Positions 57,518 to 64,000 of a stretch of 64,000 nt of DNA are shown here, piece after piece. Positions within the stretch are counted from its first letter, which is position 1. Each line of letters begins with the position of its first letter. The position numbers were made by a program, and so were the translations under genes. The stretch comes from Candidatus Rokuibacteriota bacterium (GTDB lineage: Bacteria; Methylomirabilota; Methylomirabilia; Rokubacteriales; CSP1-6). Location of the stretch: assembly GCA_030647435.1 (NCBI GenBank), contig JAUSJX010000060.1, forward strand, positions 1-64,000, written 5' to 3'. The notes beneath the pieces were generated by a model. It was not told the DNA's origin. It did no database searches and was given only the letters and a program-made list of their open reading frames with translations.

Positions 57518-58858
57518 ATGGCCGAGAGCCGGCGGGCGCCGGATGTGAAGCCCGGCTCTCCTGACTCACTGGGCGACAGCCGAGGGCCGCACCGGACCCT
57601 CGGCCTCGGCGAGGTGACAGCCGGCGGTGTCGGAATCATCATCGGCGCCGGCATCTACGTGCTGATCGGCGCCGCGACGGCGCATGCCGGCGAAATGGTG
57701 TGGCTGGCCTTCGTTCTCGCGGCGGTGCTGAGCGCCCTGACGGGGCTCAGCTACGCCGAGCTCGCCTCGATGTACCCGAGCGCGGCTGCGGAGTACGAAT
57801 ACACTCGGCAGGCGCTGCCCGAATGGATCGCGTTCGTCGTCAGCTGGGTCATGGTCGCAGGGTTGGTCGTGGCTGCCGCGACGGTTTCACTCGGCTTCGC
57901 GCGCTACGCGGGGTATTTCTTCGACGTCGGCGTCCGTCCGGCCGCGCTCGCGCTCCTCGCGGGACTGGCAGTCCTTGCGACGATCGGCATCAAGCAGTCG
58001 GCACGCGTGACGGTGGTGCTCAGTGCCGTCCAGGTCGGGGGCCTGGTGATCGTGATCGTCATCGGCGCGCCCCACGTCGGCGATGTGAATCTCCTCACGG
58101 GCCCGGGCTTCGGCGGCGTGCTGAGCGGTGCGGCGCTGGTGTTCTTCGCGTTCATCGGCTTCGACGAGGTCATCACGCTGGCCGAAGAGACTCACGACCC
58201 GACGCGGACGGTGCCGAGAGCCCTGCTGCTTGCCCTCGGCATCTCGACCGTCCTGTACATCGCCGTGGCGGTGGCGGCGGTGAGCGTCCTGGGCGCGGGC
58301 GCTCTCGGCGCGTCCCACCGCCCGCTGACGGATGTGATGGCGCACGCCCTGGGGAGCCGGAGCGCCGCCCTCGTCTCGGCGATCGCCATGATCTCGACCA
58401 CGAACACGACCCTGCTCGCTTTGACGGCGGCATCCCGCCTCCTCTATGGCATGGCTGCCGGGCGGGCACTGCCGGGATGGATTGGCGCCGTCCACCCGAC
58501 GCGGCGCACGCCGGCCCGCGCGATCGCCGTCGCGGCAGTCGTGGCCGGAATGTTCGCCTTGATCGGCGATCTCACCCTGATCGCCGCCGTCACCGATTTC
58601 GCGGTCTATGTCGTCTTCCTCGCGGTGAATGCGACCGTGATCCTCCTGCGCTGGACGAAGCCCGGCATCCCTCGGGCATTCGCCGTGCCGTGGAGCGTGC
58701 GCGGGACCCCGGTCCTGCCGGTTCTCGGTCTCGCCTCGGTGCTCGTGATGCTGATCCAGTTGGAGGCGAGGGCAGTCTGGATGGGCCTCGCGGTGTGCGC
58801 CGCCGGCGTGATTGCGGCATTCCTGCGGCGATCCGGCAACCGGTCAGCGAGCGCGTGA
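57518..58858 (+). CDS. APC-family amino acid permease
   Basis: 446 residues with about twelve membrane segments. The first segment carries the substrate-binding GIIIGAGIYVLIGAA signature of the APC superfamily, then AELASMYPSAAAEYEYTRQALPEW and FFAFIGFDEVITLAEETHDPTRTVPRA, all characteristic of the CAT/LAT-like amino acid transporters. It stands alone, with no obvious regulatory site. Confidence 0.92.
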   Translation: MAESRRAPDVKPGSPDSLGDSRGPHRTLGLGEVTAGGVGIIIGAGIYVLIGAATAHAGEMVWLAFVLAAVLSALTGLSYAELASMYPSAAAEYEYTRQALPEWIAFVVSWVMVAGLVVAAATVSLGFARYAGYFFDVGVRPAALALLAGLAVLATIGIKQSARVTVVLSAVQVGGLVIVIVIGAPHVGDVNLLTGPGFGGVLSGAALVFFAFIGFDEVITLAEETHDPTRTVPRALLLALGISTVLYIAVAVAAVSVLGAGALGASHRPLTDVMAHALGSRSAALVSAIAMISTTNTTLLALTAASRLLYGMAAGRALPGWIGAVHPTRRTPARAIAVAAVVAGMFALIGDLTLIAAVTDFAVYVVFLAVNATVILLRWTKPGIPRAFAVPWSVRGTPVLPVLGLASVLVMLIQLEARAVWMGLAVCAAGVIAAFLRRSGNRSASA

Positions 58859-59029
58859 AAGCCTCGAATCCATTCAGACGTTGCCGGGCGTCCCCTAAAT
58901 GGCGATAATCCACGGACGCGGCATTTAGTCCATGAGGAGATCGACCATGCCACCCGCCGTATTCGCGGCCCCCTGCGTATTCTCGGTCGACGGCGCCGGC
59001 AAGGCCTGGTAGGCCGCGCGGCAACCCTG

Positions 59030-59833
59030 ATGCCGAGACCGCGCGCTTCCCGAAGTCTGGTTCTGACCGTCGCCACTGCAGCACTCGTGCTGACAGGAGC
59101 TTCCGATTCGCCGGCCCAAGGCCCGCGGACGCCCGCCTCTCAGTCCTCCCCCAAGCCTTCCGAGCCCGTTCCAGCCCGCTCCACGAACCGGCTCGAGAAG
59201 CTGGCCGCCGACACGGCGCAGGCTCTGGAGAAATATCGAGCCACACTCGAGCCTGTGCTGGAAATCTACGAGCGGGAGCTGGCGCGGCAAACCGAGCTGG
59301 CCCAAATCGGCCAGGATCTTTTCGAGCGCGGCGCACTGTCGGCGGACGAGCTTCAACAGAGCCGGCGGGCGTTCGCCGCGGCCCAGAAGAATGTGAACGA
59401 CACGCGCCGCGACAGGGCGGAGGCCGACCGCATGCTGACGGAAGCGCGGATCGTTGAGGTGGGCAGGCTCAGGCCGCTCAAGCTGGGTGGGTATGAGGAG
59501 ACGGCGGGCCTCGTCCGCTTCAACGGCCCCGCGAACTGGTCCCTGGCAGGCGACACGCCCAAGCTGCAGCGCTTCTTCGCTGCGCAATTCGGCCGGGCGC
59601 TGCCCATCAGCGCCTTCGGTCAGACGGCGCTCCACGACCGGATGGGATTCGATCACCGCCACGCGCTCGACGTGGCGGTGCATCCCGACGGCCCGGAGGG
59701 CCGGGCCGTGATGGGCTACCTGCGCGCGTCCGGCATCCCCTTCATCGCCGCGTGGGGGGCCATCCCCGGCTCGACCTCCGGCGCCCACATTCACGTGGGC
59801 CAGGCCTCGCCGCGGCTGACCGTGCGGCGCTGA
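59030..59833 (+). CDS. exported protein with M15-like metallopeptidase domain
   Basis: 267 residues, Sec signal peptide (cleavage near SPA-QG). Residues ~50-145 form a coiled coil (LAADTAQALEKYRATLEPVLEIYERELARQTELAQ). The C-terminal ~85 residues contain DHRHALDVAVHP and, later, GAHIHVG: H-x6-D...H-x-H spacing like D-Ala-D-Ala carboxypeptidases of the M15 group. It may cut peptidoglycan peptides. The flanking 58859-59029 region has no gene. Confidence 0.75.
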   Translation: MPRPRASRSLVLTVATAALVLTGASDSPAQGPRTPASQSSPKPSEPVPARSTNRLEKLAADTAQALEKYRATLEPVLEIYERELARQTELAQIGQDLFERGALSADELQQSRRAFAAAQKNVNDTRRDRAEADRMLTEARIVEVGRLRPLKLGGYEETAGLVRFNGPANWSLAGDTPKLQRFFAAQFGRALPISAFGQTALHDRMGFDHRHALDVAVHPDGPEGRAVMGYLRASGIPFIAAWGAIPGSTSGAHIHVGQASPRLTVRR

Positions 59834-59863
59834 GTCAAGCGTTGACCGTGGCAGAATGACGCC

Positions 59864-60700
59864 ATGCCAGCGCATCATCCCGTACCCGTTCCCGATTTTC
59901 TCTACGGTACCGCTTGGAAGGAAGACCGCACTCCGGCCTTGACCGAGTTCGCGGTCCGAATGGGCTTCCGGGGCGTCGACACAGCCAACCAGCGGCGGCA
60001 CTACGTCGAGGCTGGAGTTGGTCAGGGGTTAGCATCCGCCTACCGCGCGGGGGTGGTCACGCGCGCGGATCTCTTCCTGCAGACGAAATTCACCTACCGT
60101 CCCGGCCAGGATCACCGGCTGCCCTACGACCCTGAGGCCGACCTGTCCACGCAGGTCGCCCAGTCGATGGCCAGCTCGCTTGAGCACCTCGGGACCGACC
60201 ACGTCGACAGCTACGTGCTGCACGGGCCCGCATCCGGCTCCGGCTGGACCGACTACGACGCGGAGGTTTGGGTCGCGATGGTGAAGGAGCGCGATGCCGG
60301 CCGCACGCGGCTCCTCGGCGTGAGCAACGTCTCCCTGCGGCACCTGCAGCAGATGGTGGCCGCCCACGCCGAGACCCCCGCGTTCGTCCAGAACCGCTGC
60401 TTCGCCCGCGCCGGCTGGGACCGTGACGTTCGAGCGTTCTGCATGGATCGAAAGATCGTCTACCAGGGCTTCTCGCTGCTCACCGCGAATCCGGAGGTGC
60501 TGCGCCACCCGCTGGTGGCCGGGCTTGCCGCGCGCGGGAAGGCAACGCCGGCCCAGGTCGTGTTCCGTTTCGCGCAGGCGGTCGGAATGCTGCCGCTGAC
60601 AGGGACCACCGACGCCGGGCACATGAAGCAGGACCTGGCCAGCCGCGATCTGGCGCTCTCCGCCGATGAAGTGCGGGCGATCGAGTCGCTGGCCGGCTGA
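59864..60700 (+). CDS. aldo/keto reductase
   Basis: 278 residues. AKR pattern: FRGVDTANQRRHYVEAGVG (Asp, and Tyr displaced as in many bacterial members), LFLQTKFTY (Lys), DSYVLHGP (His), LLGVSNVSLRHLQQM, and FAQAVGMLPLTGTT near the NADPH-binding end. It should reduce aldehydes or ketones with NADPH. It is not coupled to its neighbours; the gap before the next gene (60701-60858) is empty. Confidence 0.88.
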   Translation: MPAHHPVPVPDFLYGTAWKEDRTPALTEFAVRMGFRGVDTANQRRHYVEAGVGQGLASAYRAGVVTRADLFLQTKFTYRPGQDHRLPYDPEADLSTQVAQSMASSLEHLGTDHVDSYVLHGPASGSGWTDYDAEVWVAMVKERDAGRTRLLGVSNVSLRHLQQMVAAHAETPAFVQNRCFARAGWDRDVRAFCMDRKIVYQGFSLLTANPEVLRHPLVAGLAARGKATPAQVVFRFAQAVGMLPLTGTTDAGHMKQDLASRDLALSADEVRAIESLAG

Positions 60701-60858
60701 CGGAGGCCAGACCCATCGTGCCTACTTGGGGTCCCATTCTCGAGTGAATACTTCAACCCTCCACCCCTCCCCTTGACCACGGGACCGCGTCGGCGCAGGA
60801 TGGCCTCCACCCGGCGCAGGCCCCTGACGCTCCGCCTCAACCTAAGGAGGGAGTGACC

Positions 60859-61290
60859 ATGGCGTACGACGTGCCGCAGCTTCTGAAGATGTCGCAGGCG
60901 GAGCTCGATGCGCTCTTCACCGGCAGCGCGGCCGGCGAGATCCCCAACGGCGAGGCGCAGGGCACCGCGATCATCGCCCCGGGCACGACCTACAGCGCGA
61001 AGATCGCCACCTTCATCAGCCACTTCGCGTGGCAGGGCAAGACCTTCGATGCAAAGAAGGGGGCGTTGAAGAACCGCCTCACTTCGTTCGGACTCAACGC
61101 CATCATCGCCAAGGTGTACAAGGGGCCGAGCTGGCTCGATGGCAAGGAATGCATCGTGCTCGACTACTCCGAGACCTCGCTCGTCGCCGGCTGGATCCGC
61201 GATGAAATCCGCCAGATCGGGCCCGGCCTGTATCTCGGGAAGGTGTACGGGGGCAAGAAGAGGCTGATCGACTTCGCGCTGAAGTTCTGA
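60859..61290 (+). CDS. uncharacterised protein, MAYD-type paralogue 1
   Basis: 143 residues from ATG 60859 (AAGGAGGGAG site). Not a family I can name. Features: LLKMSQAELDALFTGSAAGEIPNGEAQGTAI (a short helix then a turn), SHFAWQGKTFDAKKGALKNRL, IVLDYSETSLVAGWIRDEIRQI, and LGKVYGGKKRLIDFALKF. The related gene at 62328 shows which parts are conserved: LLKMS, PNGEA-x-GTAI, HFAWQGK-x-FDAK, VLDYS-x-TSLVA, RDEIR-x-I. The fold is probably compact and beta-rich, and lipid or ligand binding is possible. Confidence 0.7.
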   Translation: MAYDVPQLLKMSQAELDALFTGSAAGEIPNGEAQGTAIIAPGTTYSAKIATFISHFAWQGKTFDAKKGALKNRLTSFGLNAIIAKVYKGPSWLDGKECIVLDYSETSLVAGWIRDEIRQIGPGLYLGKVYGGKKRLIDFALKF

Positions 61291-61306
61291 TCCACGGGCG
61301 CGCCGA

Positions 61307-62314
61307 GTGGACGACTACCAGAACACGCCCTCGATCATCGGTCGCGAGATCGCGAGCTTCCGCGGCGGCCAAAGGCTCGCCTATGGCGACCTGACAGGCC
61401 GCGAGAAGCGCGACTATCTCTTCGACGCGGGGATCCGGGCCGCCGCCTACGCGAACGAGCCGGGCGGGAGCAGGCCCGATGTGCGCCAGGGGCTCCTCCA
61501 GTTCACTGCGTCGGCGCTCAACTCCATCGCCCACCACCTCCTCGCCGAGACCGTGACACGGTCGAGCGACGAACTGGAGATACCGAAGCCCAAGCTCTTC
61601 CATAGCTACGGAACGACCGCCGAGATCGTCTTCACCCCGGCGCCGGGCACGCCCTACACCGGGATATTCGGGGAGCAGGCCCGGGGCCTGGCGCGGTTCT
61701 CCTATGCCGGACCGGTTGTTGGAATCGGCGTCGTGCCCGGTCTCGGCTTGAAGTTTCCCGTCGACGGCGACCGCCCCTCGGAGAATGCCGTCGTGATGAG
61801 CATGCTCGATCCCCAATCGCAGCACTCGGTCTTTGAGAACGCGTTCACCAACATCCTTCCCGTGCCGCGATTCACGAACCTCGTGATGCGAGCGGTCAAG
61901 GCGGGATTCGAGACAGTCGTCGTCGAGGGATGGGGACTGCATCAGCCGGTCGAGAACCTCGCCCGCGTCCACCCGAGCGGCCTCCCGGTGGACGGAGCGG
62001 TCCGGGCTCCCTATCGACTCATCTTCGTGCCCACCGAGGCGGCGAGGCGAGCCTCGAACCCGGTGCTCGATTTCCGAGACGATCTCGCGCAGAACATACC
62101 CAGCGGGACGACCATCTACGAGGTGCTCGCCCTCGACGAGGCCCGTGAGGCGGCGTTGCTCAAGACCGGAGCGGCAGACCTCGACGAGCTCATCCCGCAT
62201 GCTGAGAGGATCGGCACCGTCACCACGGAGTCGGAGTTCATCGCCTCGAAATACGGGGACTACCGATCGTTCTTCAAGCACAGTGATGTCTTCCTGCGCA
62301 AGGAGCTGCGGTAG
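61307..62314 (+). CDS. catalase-like (heme-family) protein, tentative
   Basis: 335 residues, GTG start at 61307, 16 bases after the previous gene. The middle section ARFSYAGPVVGIGVVPGLGLKFPVDGDRPSENAVVMS has the shape of the catalase/allene-oxide-synthase heme-pocket region (R-F-S-x-G...G-x-x-L-K-F). The full catalase signature, including the distal His and proximal Tyr boxes, is not evident. It lies in an operon with two related small proteins and a cytochrome c, which would suit an oxidative-stress or lipid-peroxide function. Confidence in the family is low. Confidence 0.5.
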   Translation: MDDYQNTPSIIGREIASFRGGQRLAYGDLTGREKRDYLFDAGIRAAAYANEPGGSRPDVRQGLLQFTASALNSIAHHLLAETVTRSSDELEIPKPKLFHSYGTTAEIVFTPAPGTPYTGIFGEQARGLARFSYAGPVVGIGVVPGLGLKFPVDGDRPSENAVVMSMLDPQSQHSVFENAFTNILPVPRFTNLVMRAVKAGFETVVVEGWGLHQPVENLARVHPSGLPVDGAVRAPYRLIFVPTEAARRASNPVLDFRDDLAQNIPSGTTIYEVLALDEAREAALLKTGAADLDELIPHAERIGTVTTESEFIASKYGDYRSFFKHSDVFLRKELR

Positions 62315-62327
62315 GAAGGGAGGAGAC

Positions 62328-62768
62328 ATGGCATACGACCTATCCAAACTCCTGAAGATGTCCCCGGCCGAGATCGACAAGCTTTTCGCCGACAGCCCGC
62401 CGGGCCCCATTCCGAACGGCGAGGCGGAGGGGACGGCCATCGTCGATCCGGGGACGGCGAGGTCTCCGGACATTGCGAAGATGATCAATCATTTCGCCTG
62501 GCAGGGGAAGATCTTCGACGCGAAGAACAAGACGCTCGTCAATCACATCGGGCCGTTCGGCATGAAAGCGATCCTGGCCGAGGTCTACATCGGCAAGAGT
62601 CTCATAGGCAAGAAGGACTGCGTCGTCCTCGACTACTCGAAGACGTCGCTGGTGGCGAAGCACAGCCGCGACGAGATCCGGCGGATCGCGCCGAAGACCT
62701 ACCTCGTCCGGTCTACTGGGACACGAAGAAGCTGTTCTACTTCGCTCCCCAATTCAAGGGTTGAGTGA
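62328..62768 (+). pseudogene. MAYD-type paralogue 2, 3' frameshift
   Basis: ATG 62328 after GGGAGGAG. About 125 residues align with the protein at 60859 (MAYDLSKLLKMSPAEIDKLF, PNGEAEGTAIVDPGTA, NHFAWQGKIFDAK, VVLDYSKTSLVA, RDEIRRIAPKTYL). Then this frame degenerates (VRSTGTRRSC), whereas another frame reads VYWDTKKLFYFAPQFKG and stops at 62764, the expected end. One inserted or lost base near 62705-62710 is likely; only the last ~17 residues are affected, so the protein could still be partly functional, or this is an assembly error. Confidence 0.75.
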
Positions 62769-62779
62769 GGAGTCGACCG

Positions 62780-64000
62780 ATGGACCGATGGCGCCGGCGT
62801 TTCTGGATCCTGCTCGCGATCGTCGTGGGCGTACCGTTGCTCATCGGAATCATGCTGGCCATGCGTTTCCTGCCGGACCGGCCGGTGACGTACGCCAACA
62901 TCGAGGACCACTTCAAGTACGGCTCGACCGGCGGCGAGCGCAACGCCGGATTCCCGTTGTGGATGTGGAAGGCCTTACCGGTCGTGTTCGCGGACAAGCT
63001 CCCGAAGAACGGCGGTGTGGGCTACGAGGCCTTCGGCATGGTGTACGAGGACGACGAGCGCGGCCGGCGCAGAGAGCTGCCGGTCGGCATGATGCAGCGC
63101 CGCAACCTCGGCATCGATCGCGTGTTCGTCAACTGCGCCGTCTGCCACGCCACTACCGTGCGCGAGGCGCCGGACAAGCCGCGAAAGGTCTACGTCGCCA
63201 TGGGGGCGGCACACTTCGATCTCGGGCTGCTCGAAAAGTTCCTGACCGACATCGTTGTGGACGAGCGCTTCACCGCGGACGTCCTCGTCCCGGCCATCGA
63301 GAAGCAGTCCGGCGGGAGACTCAGTTTGCTCGACCGGTATCTGGTCTATCCGGTGGCCGTCGCCCTCGCGCGCGAGCGGCTGTTGATGCTGCGCGATCGT
63401 TTCTTCCCCATGGACCTCGAGTCGTGGGGGCCGGGACGCGTGGACACGTGGAACTCGGCGAAGGCGGGACTGAACTTCAATATCAGCCTGCTGCCGGAGC
63501 ACGAGCGGCGCGGCGCGACTGATTTCCCATCGATCTGGAACCAGCGCAAGCGCAAGCATCGTGACGACGGCAAGCCGATGGCGCTGCACTGGACCGGCAA
63601 CAACACCGAGGTCAATGAGCGCAACTTGAGTGCCGCCTTCGGCACCGGCGCCACGCCGGCGACCGTCGACCATGCGGCGATCGAACGCCTGCAGAATTGG
63701 CTGCTGGATGCGGCCCCGCCGCCGTTCCCGTTTCCCATCGACACGGCGAAGGCCGCTCGCGGCGCGGTGGTCTACAGGGAGTACTGCGCGAGCTGCCACG
63801 GCAAGAGCGGCCAGGACTTCAGCGGCCTGTACGTCGGACACGTCACGCCGATCGACGTCGTCGGCACCGATCCCGACCACTACGTCTCGTACACGTACGA
63901 GCTGAGCGCGAGCCAGAACACCCTTTACGCCGGCACGCCGTATCGATTCACCCATTTCCGCAAGACGGCCGGTTACGCCAACGCGCCGCTTGACGGCATC
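62780..64000 (+). CDS. di-heme cytochrome c, membrane-anchored (3' partial)
   Basis: ATG 62780; the frame is open to the window end (about 407 codons). A signal-anchor (FWILLAIVVGVPLLIGIMLAM) is followed by VFVNCAVCHATT, a first C-x2-C-H heme site near residue 120, a long middle domain, and YREYCASCHGKSGQDF, a second C-x2-C-H near residue 338. It is an electron-transfer or peroxidase-like cytochrome, exported to the periplasm. It closes the operon begun at 60859. Confidence 0.85.
   Translation, partial: MDRWRRRFWILLAIVVGVPLLIGIMLAMRFLPDRPVTYANIEDHFKYGSTGGERNAGFPLWMWKALPVVFADKLPKNGGVGYEAFGMVYEDDERGRRRELPVGMMQRRNLGIDRVFVNCAVCHATTVREAPDKPRKVYVAMGAAHFDLGLLEKFLTDIVVDERFTADVLVPAIEKQSGGRLSLLDRYLVYPVAVALARERLLMLRDRFFPMDLESWGPGRVDTWNSAKAGLNFNISLLPEHERRGATDFPSIWNQRKRKHRDDGKPMALHWTGNNTEVNERNLSAAFGTGATPATVDHAAIERLQNWLLDAAPPPFPFPIDTAKAARGAVVYREYCASCHGKSGQDFSGLYVGHVTPIDVVGTDPDHYVSYTYELSASQNTLYAGTPYRFTHFRKTAGYANAPLDGI

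Overview
The window is high-GC bacterial DNA, consistent with an uncultured soil or sediment lineage. The gene repertoire (Rieske oxygenases, amidases, peptide-type ABC importers, GYD and SnoaL proteins, many solitary transposases) resembles Candidatus Rokubacteria/Methylomirabilota, but that is an impression from gene style, not a phylogenetic result. It alternates ordinary chromosomal blocks with accessory blocks full of transposases, recombinases, integron remnants and defence-type genes.

Layout. 1-9700: catabolic block with a DUF222-type HNH nuclease (5' cut by the window), a VOC protein, a Rieske oxygenase and SDR pair, an amidase and alpha/beta hydrolase pair, and a peptide-type ABC importer lacking ATPase genes. 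9710-9921: tRNA-Gln and tRNA-Glu. 9762-18700: island next to tRNA-Glu with a large serine recombinase, an excisionase-like HTH protein, small exported or unknown proteins, a Sel1 protein, an HEPN-like protein and several repeat families. 18792-20265: HAD dehalogenase, then an ABC binding-protein gene cut by an IS5-type remnant. 20267-24797: a DNA methyltransferase tightly linked to an asparagine-synthetase-like amidotransferase, facing a large TPR membrane protein. 25744-31066: integron remnant on the minus strand, with a degenerate IntI, attC sites and cassettes that include a SIR2-HerA antiphage pair, a PD-(D/E)xK nuclease and a membrane protein. 31804-34800: CD-NTase-like enzyme, DUF6602-like nuclease and HEPN protein, followed by an IS630 element inserted exactly in the last stop codon.

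36315-41322 is a three-gene phosphorelay operon (CheY-like regulator, REC-HK-REC hybrid, four-GAF kinase). 41323-42687 has no gene but holds a tandem array of short hairpin units. 42688-45049 is a MerR-regulated operon (MerR, MFS transporter, PIG-L deacetylase) with a textbook 19-bp-spacer promoter. 45529-51000 holds an IS4-type transposase, a hydrolase-methyltransferase fusion and an IS91-type transposase with its tyrosine recombinase. 51163-52545 has another attC site and small GYD/SnoaL genes of the kind carried by environmental cassettes.

52761-64000 returns to core chromosome: AmiC-type amidase, rph, an RdgB-type pyrophosphatase, tRNA-Pro, an ACT-domain protein, a frameshifted carbonic anhydrase, an APC permease, an M15-like peptidase, an aldo/keto reductase, and an operon with two related small proteins around a catalase-like protein and a di-heme cytochrome c that runs off the window.

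The most interesting parts are the defence-like modules. SIR2-HerA sits in an integron cassette. The NTase, nuclease and HEPN trio looks like an uncharacterised nucleotide-signalling or abortive-infection locus. The methyltransferase plus amidotransferase pair could make a hypermodified DNA base.
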